A DNA stretch of 64,000 bases. Origin: Bradyrhizobium murdochi (lineage in GTDB: Bacteria; Pseudomonadota; Alphaproteobacteria; Rhizobiales; Xanthobacteraceae). The stretch is from positions 186,001 to 250,000 of the forward strand of contig NZ_AXAU01000009.1 in assembly GCF_000472965.1 (NCBI RefSeq), written 5' to 3'. Under the pieces are notes generated by a model, which ran no database searches, had not been told where the DNA came from, and saw only the letters and a program-made list of their open reading frames with translations. Made by a program: the position numbers and the translations under genes. Positions 9,901-17,178 of this stretch are shown piece by piece. Position 1 is the first letter of the stretch. Every line of letters starts with the position of its first letter.

Positions 9901-10194
9901 ATGCGCATCCGGACCATTGGCATGCTCTTGCCTAGTCGCGTGAGATCAGGCCGGAGAACGGTTTTTGCTCCCTCGTCTCGCGAGGGAACCGTCGTCGTTC
10001 GCCTGATAAAGGGTGAACTGTTCGCGCTGGAACATCGCTGCGCCTATCGGCAGGTGCCATTGTCGAAAGGCCTCGTCAGAAACCGGCTGCATTGCTGCTA
10101 TCACGGCTCAACGCGGCGGAGCTGGCGCACTAAAGCTAATCCTAATTCCGCAAATCACTTGAGGCGAGCAGGTCTGTCGAGTTTAATGATCTGA
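9901..10194 (+). pseudogene. Relic of a Rieske [2Fe-2S] oxygenase domain
   Basis: The frame contains LIKGELFALEHRC, then PLSKGLVRNRLHCCYHG, the layout of a Rieske cluster-binding domain (CxH, about 17 residues, CxxH). The first motif reads CAY instead of CPH, so one histidine ligand is lost. The sequence ends abruptly about ten residues after the second motif. Flanking sequence from 9597 gives no start or remaining catalytic domain. It is best read as a decayed oxygenase or ferredoxin-like fragment. Confidence 0.6.
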
Positions 10195-10228
10195 TACGCC
10201 GTTAATTAGGTGATTCGGAGAGAAGAAC

Positions 10229-10432
10229 ATGCCCCAAGGCAAGGTGAAGATGTTTAAGGACGATAAGGGTTTCGGCTTTATAGCGCCTGATACCGGCGGT
10301 GAAGACCTATTCTTCCACGTGAGCAGCTTGTTGCCCGGTGTAACGCCCAAGCAAGGAGACCGCGTCAGCTATGAAATTGGTGTAGACCGCAGGAGTGGAC
10401 GTAGTCGAGCCGAAAAGGTCGTGATCGGTTGA
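10229..10432 (+). CDS. Cold-shock domain protein
   Basis: A 67-residue single CSD protein: GKVKMFKDDKGFGFIAPD holds the RNP1 motif (KGFGFI) and DLFFHVSSL holds RNP2. A GGAGAGAAG ribosome site sits just before the start. Such CspA-like proteins bind single-stranded RNA and DNA and act as RNA chaperones. It lies alone, downstream of the Rieske relic and convergent with fixK2. Full length, no damage. Confidence 0.92.
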   Translation: MPQGKVKMFKDDKGFGFIAPDTGGEDLFFHVSSLLPGVTPKQGDRVSYEIGVDRRSGRSRAEKVVIG

Positions 10433-10846
10433 TCATAGAGACTTGGGCTGATTCATTTCCCGGCCGCCATACGAAGGCTTTCTTATCATCGCGGGCGTTT
10501 CAAAGCGCCTCTAGCTTCTCCCACTCCATGAACCCGCAATCCCGGTCGCCCCGCAATCACGCCTTTTCATCAGGACCGAGCAAGTCAGGATAGGCATTTG
10601 CGGTTACCTCGCAAGGTAAATGGCCAGGTCTGGGCAGGCGGTGCAACATCAAGCCCCTGCTCGCGGACCAAGCGGGCGGAGGCGAGGCGGCGGTGGCGTA
10701 ATTTCGATCTCCCGTCGGCCGCGCTCCCGTTACCTCGAGCCGATCGGATGCAACGTCCAATCGCGGAACGCTTCAGGTTGGATTGACTGCTTATTCACAT
10801 CGACCAACCTGAATTCACTCGACTTGGCCTCGCCATATGAGGCCGA
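10433..10846. other. Spacer between cold-shock gene and fixK2
   Basis: About 410 bp between two convergent genes. Short frames only; no clear terminator hairpin with a T-run was recognised and no RNA gene is visible. Confidence 0.45.
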
Positions 10847-11536
10847 TCAGATATCCATGTTGCGCAGGCGCTGGCGGTTGCGCAGCACGATCTGGCGGGC
10901 GCCGGAAAAGCCCAACACGCCTTCGTCGTTCAATTGCGACAGGGCACGTGACACCGTTTCCAGCGTAAGGCCGAGATAATCGCCGATGTCCCGGCGGCAC
11001 ATCGGGAGCGCCATCGTGCCGGCCACCGTAAGGCGGCGATCCATCTCCAGGAGGAAGTTGGCGACTCGTTCGATCGCGCTTTTGCGACCAAGCAGCAGGA
11101 TGTGCTCCTCGGCGCGCTTGAGGTCATCAGCCGTCATGGTCCAAAGCTTGTGGGCGACACGGACGTCGGTGCCAGCCGCCTGTTCGAGGCTGCGGCGCTT
11201 CACCAGGCGCACGGTGCTGTCGATGATGGCTTCGGCGGCCAGGCGGTGCTTGGTGCCGGACTCCAGCCCGAACACGTCGCCAGGCAAATGAAACGCGCCG
11301 ATTTGACGACGTCCGTCGGACAGCAGCTTGTAGGTGCGCACCGCGCCGCGAACGACTTGGTAAACATATTCCGCCGGCTCCTCCTCACCATAGATTTCCT
11401 TGTCCTTGCGGTAGGTGAACTCCGCGGCGATCAGGCCAGCATGGCCTGTGATGCCGAAAAACGGTTCGACAGGCCCAAAAGCGCCGGGAGCGGCTCGGTT
11501 GACGTTGAGGGACGGGGCAGTCGATCGAGTGAGCAT
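10847..11536 (-). CDS. fixK2: FixK2-type Crp/Fnr transcription activator
   Basis: The protein has 229 residues when started at the ATG at 11536; an upstream in-frame ATG adds 23 atypical residues. A cyclic-nucleotide-like beta barrel spans about residues 35-115, and a helix-turn-helix lies near 180-205 (DIGDYLGLTLETVSRALSQL). It lacks the FNR iron-sulfur cysteines. A single cysteine at 180 in the DNA-binding region matches the redox-sensitive Cys183 known in B. japonicum FixK2. It should bind TTGA-N6-TCAA boxes, nine of which are found in this window. Order fixL-fixJ-receiver-fixK2 is the B. japonicum arrangement. Confidence 0.93.
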   Translation of the reverse strand: MLTRSTAPSLNVNRAAPGAFGPVEPFFGITGHAGLIAAEFTYRKDKEIYGEEEPAEYVYQVVRGAVRTYKLLSDGRRQIGAFHLPGDVFGLESGTKHRLAAEAIIDSTVRLVKRRSLEQAAGTDVRVAHKLWTMTADDLKRAEEHILLLGRKSAIERVANFLLEMDRRLTVAGTMALPMCRRDIGDYLGLTLETVSRALSQLNDEGVLGFSGARQIVLRNRQRLRNMDI

Positions 11537-11622
11537 GAGCCATCTCCTGTGCAGCGGATGGCGAATTCGTAAGTGGAACAAAACGGCTGGGAAATTTCGC
11601 TCCATGCCTTAAGGGCAATGCC

Positions 11623-11630
11623 TTACGTAG
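11623..11630. promoter_or_regulatory. Possible FixJ-binding site upstream of fixK2
   Basis: TTACGTAG resembles the high-affinity FixJ motif GTAMGTAG (one mismatch) and lies about 90 bp before the fixK2 ATG, in the 116-bp gap after the receiver gene. FixJ activation of fixK is established in rhizobia; this particular site is inference. Confidence 0.3.
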
Positions 11631-11652
11631 GATCCCGGAGCTGTGCCGGTTT

Positions 11653-12051
11653 TCAGGACGCAGAGGGCCGCTCCGTATTGATCGCGTCCCAGATATGGGA
11701 GGAAAGGCTGTCCTCGACATGCGGCTTGACCAGCACATGGCGAATACCGGCAACTGCTGCTTTGGCCGGAATGGACGCGTCGGGGTGACCGGTGATCAGG
11801 ATGATAGGCGTATCGATATCGCGCCGGCGCAAGAGACCGGCAAGGTCGATGCCGCTCATGCCCGGCATCTTGTAGTCGATCACGAGGCAGTCGGCGCCGC
11901 TCATAGTCATGGCGTTCAGGAGCGCCTCGCCGCTGCGGAAAGTGCGTACACAAAAACCGTCGGCTTCCAGGAGAAAGCGCAGCGATCCGAGCACGTCGGT
12001 GTCATCATCGACGACGTAGACAAGGGGCGTTCTGCTAAGTGAGGGCATCAC
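11653..12051 (-). CDS. Single-domain response regulator between fixJ and fixK2
   Basis: A 132-residue stand-alone receiver. It has acidic residues 15-17 (VVDDDTD), phospho-acceptor Asp59 in VIDYKMPGMSG, Thr87 in LITGHPD and Lys109 in LVKPH. No output domain follows. A gene of this kind sits between fixJ and fixK2 in B. japonicum (as remembered), where its role is unclear. It could be a phosphate sink or connector for FixL. A FixK box at 12124 lies about 80 bp upstream of its start, suggesting feedback by FixK2. A second ATG one codon in is equally possible. Confidence 0.85.
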   Translation of the reverse strand: MMPSLSRTPLVYVVDDDTDVLGSLRFLLEADGFCVRTFRSGEALLNAMTMSGADCLVIDYKMPGMSGIDLAGLLRRRDIDTPIILITGHPDASIPAKAAVAGIRHVLVKPHVEDSLSSHIWDAINTERPSAS

Positions 12052-12123
12052 AGGTTTTATGCGGCTTTCTGATCAGCCATGCGGTCGATCAGAGCATCCA
12101 TAAGGTCTTCCTGCGGGGCCGAC

Positions 12124-12137
12124 TTGATCCAGCTCAA
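12124..12137 (-). promoter_or_regulatory. FixK box upstream of the receiver gene
   Basis: TTGATCCAGCTCAA is a perfect TTGA-N6-TCAA palindrome. It overlaps the last bases of fixJ and lies about 80 bp upstream of the receiver start, so it could drive receiver-fixK2 as a feedback loop. Confidence 0.65.
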
Positions 12138-12751
12138 TCTTTAAGCGCCCCGGCTCGCATGGCGAGGCGGACGAGTTCCGAAAGATTCGAAGCCTGCATC
12201 TTGGTCATCACGTTGGCTCGGTAGACCTCGATGGTGCGCGGGCTGATATTGTAGTCGCGTGCGATCATCTTATTGGACAGGCCAGCCACCAATCCCTCCA
12301 TCACCTGCCGCTCGCGCGGGCTCAGCGAGGCGACCCGCGCGGCGATGTCCTGCGTCATTGCCTCGTCGCGGGCGCCGGCTTCAGCCTGCCGGAGCGCGGC
12401 GTCGATCATCGCAACCAGGCGGTCATCCTCGAACGGCTTCTCCAGGAAATCGACCGCACCGAGTTTCATCGCCTCGACGGCGAGGGGGACGTCGCCATGG
12501 CCGGTCATGATGATGACGGCCAAGGAGGCGCGGCTCACCTTCAGGCGCTTTAGCAACTCGACGCCATCGATGCCGGGCATGCGGACATCCGAGACCACAC
12601 AGCCGAATTCGATGCTGGAAAGGTGATCGAGGAATTTCTGCGCCGTCTCGAACAGACTGACCTCAAAGTCCGCGGAATCGAGCAAGAAGTGCAGCGAGTC
12701 ACGCATCGCCTCATCATCGTCGATGACGTAGACATTTCCTCTAGTTGCCAT
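12134..12751 (-). CDS. fixJ: FixJ two-component response regulator
   Basis: 205 residues with an N-terminal receiver (DDDE at 11-14, phospho-acceptor Asp55 in VVSDVRMPG, Thr/Lys partners in IMTGHGD and LEKPF). The C-terminal LuxR-type helix-turn-helix runs from about residue 142 (LSPRERQVMEGLVAGLSNK, then IARDYNISPRTIEVYRANV). Phosphorylated by FixL at low oxygen, FixJ activates fixK. It overlaps the fixL 3' end by 11 bp, so the pair is coupled. Length and all key residues are normal. Confidence 0.96.
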   Translation of the reverse strand: MATRGNVYVIDDDEAMRDSLHFLLDSADFEVSLFETAQKFLDHLSSIEFGCVVSDVRMPGIDGVELLKRLKVSRASLAVIIMTGHGDVPLAVEAMKLGAVDFLEKPFEDDRLVAMIDAALRQAEAGARDEAMTQDIAARVASLSPRERQVMEGLVAGLSNKMIARDYNISPRTIEVYRANVMTKMQASNLSELVRLAMRAGALKD

Positions 12752-14267
12752 CAGTCAAAATCTCGTTGGGTGCAGCCGGCAGAGTGAAGCGAAACGTCGC
12801 GCCGAATGCGTGATTGGATTCGGCCCACATCCTGCCGCCATGGGCCTCGATGATGGAGCGGCTGATCGACAGCCCGACTCCCATGCCGGTTTCTTTGGTC
12901 GTAAAGAAGGTCTGGAACAGGTGCTTCTCCACATCTTCGGGGAATCCGTGACCGGTGTCGAACACCGAGACTTCTGTCATATCGTCGTCGATCGGCCGGT
13001 TAGAGACGATGAGCTCGCGCCGTGCGGACTGGGCCATGGCTTCCAGCGCGTTACGAAACAGATTGACCAGCACCTGCTGGATCTGAACGCGGTCGACCAG
13101 GACATGGTCATGCTGCGGGTCCAGGCTGAAGCGGATCCGCACGTCCTGTTCGCGCGCACCGGCCAGGCCAAGCGCGCCGGCTTCTTCAACCATCTTCGAA
13201 AGGCTCTCGACGCGCTTTTCGGATTCGCCGCGGGCGACGAAATCGCGCAGCCGCCGGATGATCTGCCCGGCGCGGATCGCCTGTTCCGCCGCGCGAGCCA
13301 TCGCGTTCTCGATTCTTGCGCGGTTCGGATCGGGGCTCGTGGCAAGCAGCCGGCGCGAGCCCTTCACGTAGTTGCTGATGGCAGCAAGCGGCTGGTTAAG
13401 CTCATGTGCCAATGCAGAACCCATCTCTCCCATCGCGCTCAGCCGTGACATGTGGACGAGCTCCGACTGCAGTTCCTGCAGCCGCGCCTGGGTCTGCTGA
13501 TGCTCGGTGAGGTCACGGACGAAGCCGGTAAAATAGGGCATGCCGCCGGATTGCATCTCGCCGATCGACAGGTGCATCGGGAAGGTGGTACCGTCCTTTC
13601 GCTGACCGGTGACGATGCGGCCGATGCCGATGATGTGCCGTTCGCCGGTGGCGACGTATCGTGCCATATAGCCGTCATGGCGTGAACGGTCGGGCTCGGG
13701 CATCAGGATGCTGACATTCTGCCCGATTGCCTCGCTCTGGAGGTAGCCGAACTGGCGTTCCGCCGCGCTCGAGAAGAACTGCATGATGCCGCGGCCGTTG
13801 ATAACGATCATCGCGTCCGGGATGGTCTCCAGTATCAATTGCAGGTGCCTTTCGCGCGTGCGCAGGTCCTCCTCGAGCCGCTTCTCCTCGTCGAGGTCGA
13901 GCACGACGCCGGAAAGGTGGGACGGAATGCCATCCTTGTCCCTGATGACGCTGCCGCGGGCGCGGACCCAATGGCTGCCGCCGTCCTCGGGTCTTAACCG
14001 GTAGGAGAGGTCAAACGAGGCGCCGGTCTCGAGTGAACGGGAGATCGCCTGCTCGGTTCGCTCGCGGTCCTCAGGCTCGAGCAGCGAAAGGAACAGATCG
14101 TAGCTGACCGCAGCGGCATTGGAAACGCCGAACAGTTTTCGCGCGGTATTCGACCAGAACAACTCTCTGGTGGACAGGTCGATATCCCAGCCGCCGACGC
14201 CAGCGCCGTCGGCACCCAGCCGAAAGCGCTGATCGTGGCTGCCGTCGTCACACGGGAAGGGCGCCAT
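12741..14267 (-). CDS. fixL: FixL oxygen-sensing haem PAS histidine kinase
   Basis: 508 residues from the ATG at 14267 (MAPFPCDD, like known FixL N-termini); a TTG three codons upstream is an alternative. A first PAS covers about 20-130 and the haem-binding PAS about 140-255. The proximal haem ligand His211 is in ERHIIGIGRIVTG, with the oxygen-sensing Arg217. The H-box AHELNQPLAAI has His288. The catalytic ATPase domain follows (N and G boxes, VDTGHGFPEDV-like and TTKETGMGVGLSISRS). There are no membrane segments, as in B. japonicum. Autophosphorylation is off when O2 binds the haem. Confidence 0.96.
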   Translation of the reverse strand: MAPFPCDDGSHDQRFRLGADGAGVGGWDIDLSTRELFWSNTARKLFGVSNAAAVSYDLFLSLLEPEDRERTEQAISRSLETGASFDLSYRLRPEDGGSHWVRARGSVIRDKDGIPSHLSGVVLDLDEEKRLEEDLRTRERHLQLILETIPDAMIVINGRGIMQFFSSAAERQFGYLQSEAIGQNVSILMPEPDRSRHDGYMARYVATGERHIIGIGRIVTGQRKDGTTFPMHLSIGEMQSGGMPYFTGFVRDLTEHQQTQARLQELQSELVHMSRLSAMGEMGSALAHELNQPLAAISNYVKGSRRLLATSPDPNRARIENAMARAAEQAIRAGQIIRRLRDFVARGESEKRVESLSKMVEEAGALGLAGAREQDVRIRFSLDPQHDHVLVDRVQIQQVLVNLFRNALEAMAQSARRELIVSNRPIDDDMTEVSVFDTGHGFPEDVEKHLFQTFFTTKETGMGVGLSISRSIIEAHGGRMWAESNHAFGATFRFTLPAAPNEILTDGN

Positions 14268-14392
14268 GCCGCTCAATTGTCCTTTTCCAATTCCGGAGCG
14301 CGGATTCGGTTGAGATTTTCCCGATTATGGGCCGAATGCCCGGCCCTACTCAAGGGCGAGAAAATTTGTACGATCGCGCTGATTTCATCCGT

Positions 14393-14406
14393 TTGACCTT
14401 ACTCAA
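14393..14406 (+). promoter_or_regulatory. FixK box upstream of the CBS gene
   Basis: TTGACCTTACTCAA matches TTGA-N6-TCAA exactly. Its centre is about 63 bp upstream of the TTG start of the CBS-domain gene, leaving room for a class II activated promoter at -40.5 and a short leader. Confidence 0.7.
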
Positions 14407-14462
14407 TGTGCGCGGCCGCCCCGCGTGCTTGAAGTGGCGCCGTCGACAGCGAGGATTTCGCC

Positions 14463-14903
14463 TTGTACAAGTTTATCGAGCAGACGGTTGCCAATTACAT
14501 GACGCGCGAGCCTAGGACGGTTGCGCGCGATATGACGATGTGTGAACTCGGCGATCTCTTCGAGAAGCAAGATTTCAACGCCTATCCGGTCATGGACGAA
14601 TCGCAGGTGGTCGGCGTCATCTCGAAGTTTGACTACCTGTCCTGCTTCGTTTTCACGCCGGCGCGCATCATCCCGCGCTACCGCGACCTGATGCAGCGGG
14701 CCGCCGTTGATCTGATGACAGCGGAATTCATTTATGTCGCTCCCGAAACTAGGCTGACCCGCGTGCTGGAGCTGATGGTCAACCACCGACTCCGCAGCAT
14801 GCCAGTGCTCGACAACGAGCAGCGGCTTGCCGGCATTATTTCGCGGAAGGACGTGATGCGGGCGCTGCAGGATTGCGCCGCGGCGGACGCTGACCGAGTC
14901 TGA
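14463..14903 (+). CDS. Two-CBS-domain protein in the fix cluster
   Basis: 146 residues forming a CBS pair (about 8-65 and 78-140), with MTREPRTVARDMTM and LMTAEFIYVAPETRL starting the two domains. CBS pairs bind adenosyl ligands (AMP, ATP, SAM). The start is TTG at 14463, preceded by GAGGA with 7-bp spacing; an in-frame stop lies shortly upstream and no ATG fits. It is divergent from fixL and has its own FixK box. A CBS gene in this position is known in related bradyrhizobia, but its role is not established to me. It might sense adenylate charge during microaerobic respiration. Confidence 0.85.
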   Translation: MYKFIEQTVANYMTREPRTVARDMTMCELGDLFEKQDFNAYPVMDESQVVGVISKFDYLSCFVFTPARIIPRYRDLMQRAAVDLMTAEFIYVAPETRLTRVLELMVNHRLRSMPVLDNEQRLAGIISRKDVMRALQDCAAADADRV

Positions 14904-15980
14904 TCGCAGCAGTGCCGCGTATGACCGGCAGTCGCTTGAGGTCAATGAGTTGAGCAGCGTTCGGATCGGGCGCGCCATCCTCCGAACTATCCCGGCGGGG
15001 AATGTGGGCCATCCGGATTGTCGTCTTGAACTGCGACGTCTGGTGGAGCATTGGTTCGTATGGGTCTATAGCGGCCTGCCCTCTCCGGGGGCCAGGAGTT
15101 CAGTCGATTCCGAGCAACGTAGCCAAACGTTAGCGCTCCGGTGAGCACGAATCGGGTGCTCGCCAGGCATGCTTGATCGGTCGTTTCTCCCAAGAGGTGC
15201 TGCGCTGTCGATTTATCCAGTACAACACCAGGGTGACTGGAACCACCGGTAGCATAGCCTCGAAAGGATAGTCGCGCACTGGCTGGCGACTCCAACACGA
15301 AATCCGAGACTGGATTGATCCGGACAGTCCAAACCAACACAACTTCCACAATTCGGATTTGTGAGGTGGAACGGCACTTCCGCCTTCCTTGCTCCTCGCG
15401 GACCCGGCAGGGCGGCGACCCGATCAGACCGTCGATCGAGGCATATTCGCCGGGAGCGAACGCTCGTCCTTGAATGAATCGGACTTCGTGGGGGCCGGCG
15501 GCGTGAGGAATCATAGTGCAACACCAGCCGCCTCCTTGACGGCGAACGAGTTGGCCGAGCGCATTTGCCAACGATCACATGGCCCGTGCCCTCACCGCCT
15601 TCGGGGTGACCCGGCTGTTGCCCAGGCTCCAGCCGGATGTTGCGAAAACTGCAATGGGAGGGAGGATCAAGAATCGGCTTCAGGGAATTTCTTCGTGGCG
15701 ATCTTGCTCTGTTCAACAGGCAGCTTAAGTGGGATCTTTAGTGGGAGCTGGCTAGCTGCGGGCTTGATCAAACCTTGATAATGATGCTGACCAGCGGCAC
15801 GAGCAGGCTGACCGTCCGTTCAAGGGATGGTGCAGCAGGCCCGAGACCCGCGATAGCGTGGCGCCTCGATCTGGAGCGCGTCAAGGGAGGTGCCGTGGAT
15901 CTCATTGGCAAGCTCGAGCTCGCGCCTTTAACGACCTCCGCGGGGCGCGGAACGACGCAGCCTCAGGGCGTCTCCGGCGA
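14904..15980. other. Long spacer before the FnrN-type gene
   Basis: About 1.1 kb without a supported gene. Minus-strand frames at 14987-15571 and 15130-15716 are open but Arg/Ser-rich shadows with no family. No RNA gene, transposon end or riboswitch was recognised. The FixK box at 15981 ends the spacer. Confidence 0.5.
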
Positions 15981-15994
15981 TTGATCTGCATCAA
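15981..15994 (+). promoter_or_regulatory. FixK box upstream of the FnrN-type gene
   Basis: TTGATCTGCATCAA is a perfect box. Its centre is 97 bp upstream of the regulator start, which predicts a leader of about 55 nt if the box sits at -40.5. FixK2 activation or autoregulation by the FnrN-type protein are both possible. Confidence 0.75.
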
Positions 15995-16083
15995 CAACAT
16001 CTCATCCCTACGGACGCTACACTGCATCGACCCGCAGGGAAACGCGCCCATGAGGCGCCTGCAGGCGGCAATCGGAGGGACGT

Positions 16084-16803
16084 GTGAAGATTTCGGTTTT
16101 GGGGGAAGGAATGCATTGTCGATCGTGTCACGATTGCACGGCGAGGGGCTTTGCCATCTGCGCAGCGCTCGACAAGGCCGAATTGCGCGAATTGGCGCAG
16201 CTGTCGCGGCATGTTCGTTTCGAATCAGGCGCCACCGTGTTCGCACAGGCAAACATAGCAACGTCGTTCTTCAGCGTGCATGCGGGTACCCTGCGCCTCT
16301 ACAAGCTGTTGCCGGACAGTCGGCGGCAGATCGTCGGTTTTGCATTGCCAGGCGATTTCCTCGGGCTCCCCGGCTTGCCGCACCACGAATTCTCCGCTGA
16401 CGCGGTCGGCCGTGTCACGCTGTGTCAGTTCCCCAAGGAGTCATTCGCGACATTCGCCGAGAAACGGCCGCAGTTGCTGCGCCGCATGGTCGAATTGGCG
16501 GGCCACGAGCTGGCCCGGGCACAGGAACATATGGTCTTGCTCGGACGGCGCTCCGCCGAAGAGAAGATAGCGACCTTCCTGATCAGCTGGCGCGACCGAC
16601 TGAGTGGAATTGGACGTGGCGGAGAAATTCTGCCGCTGCCGATGAAAAGGCTGGACATCGCGGATCATCTGGGGCTCACCATCGAGACGGTGAGCCGTAC
16701 CTTCTCGAAGCTCGAACGTGATGGTGTGATCCAAACCTTTGCGAGTGGCGTCGTCCTCTTGGATGCCCCGCGCGCCGAAGCGTTGTCTGCGGGCGTAAGT
16801 TGA
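16084..16803 (+). CDS. FnrN/FixK1-type Crp-Fnr regulator with Fe-S cysteines
   Basis: 239 residues. Unlike FixK2 it has the FNR-type N-terminal cysteines: C15-x2-C18-x7-C26 with a fourth at 114, the rhizobial FnrN spacing. It can therefore be expected to hold an oxygen-labile [4Fe-4S] cluster. An extra Cys12 precedes them. The barrel spans about 40-150, and the helix-turn-helix DIADHLGLTIETVSRTFSKL lies at about 190-210. It should recognise the same TTGA-N6-TCAA boxes. It sits between the CBS gene and fixN under its own box. It could be called fnrN, fixK1 or aadR-like; the exact orthologue is not settled. Confidence 0.88.
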   Translation: MKISVLGEGMHCRSCHDCTARGFAICAALDKAELRELAQLSRHVRFESGATVFAQANIATSFFSVHAGTLRLYKLLPDSRRQIVGFALPGDFLGLPGLPHHEFSADAVGRVTLCQFPKESFATFAEKRPQLLRRMVELAGHELARAQEHMVLLGRRSAEEKIATFLISWRDRLSGIGRGGEILPLPMKRLDIADHLGLTIETVSRTFSKLERDGVIQTFASGVVLLDAPRAEALSAGVS

Positions 16804-16834
16804 AGCGCGTCGCGTAGGGTTCTTTTGTCCTGGT

Positions 16835-16848
16835 TTGATCAAGGTCAA
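16835..16848 (+). promoter_or_regulatory. FixK box upstream of the tiny membrane protein gene
   Basis: TTGATCAAGGTCAA is a perfect box, 32 bp after the regulator stop and about 61 bp before the ATG at 16903. It is separate from the fixN box at 17107. Confidence 0.75.
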
Positions 16849-16902
16849 AGACGTCTCTGTTGAAACGGCGTTATATCCGCATCAGCTTCAATGGAGGTCG
16901 TC

Positions 16903-17043
16903 ATGCCCGCCGATGCGCTCTTGGTTTCCGCAGCCGTCATCTCGGTCTTCATGATTTTCGCCGCTGCTCTTGCTTGGGCCAGTGTCCAATCACCAAGGTC
17001 GCATCAGGCAACACCGGGAGCGCGCAAGCGTCGTCCATTCTGA
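16903..17043 (+). CDS. 46-residue single-span membrane protein upstream of fixN
   Basis: ATG at 16903 is preceded by GGAGG with 5-bp spacing and ends at TGA 17041-17043. Residues about 4-28 are strongly hydrophobic (LLVSAAVISVFMIF, then AAALAWASV). The tail is basic (ARKRRPF). That predicts one membrane helix with a cytoplasmic tail. It has its own FixK box and lies just upstream of fixNOQP, so it may be a small partner of the cbb3 oxidase, comparable in size to FixQ or FixS. No family name is known to me. The gene is easily missed because of its size. Confidence 0.75.
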   Translation: MPADALLVSAAVISVFMIFAAALAWASVQSPRSHQATPGARKRRPF

Positions 17044-17106
17044 TTCCTTCAGGCAGCTGCTGGAGCTGGTGCAAAACGCTCGCCGGCCGCAGGGGTAGCT
17101 GACGGG

Positions 17107-17120
17107 TTGATCTCAATCAA
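17107..17120 (+). promoter_or_regulatory. FixK box of the fixNOQP promoter
   Basis: TTGATCTCAATCAA is a perfect palindromic box. Its centre lies 65 bp upstream of the ATG at 17179. With the box at -40.5 the start of transcription would be near 17154, leaving a 25-nt leader. This favours 17179 over 17161 as the fixN start. Confidence 0.85.
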
Positions 17121-17178
17121 GGACAACACAGCGAGACCCGGGCTGACGGGGCAGGCGTCCATGCAAAGAGAATCACAC

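Noticed and set aside
14987..15716. Two overlapping minus-strand open frames of 167-194 codons
   Set aside because: Arg/Ser/Pro-rich shadow composition, no ribosome site, no family.
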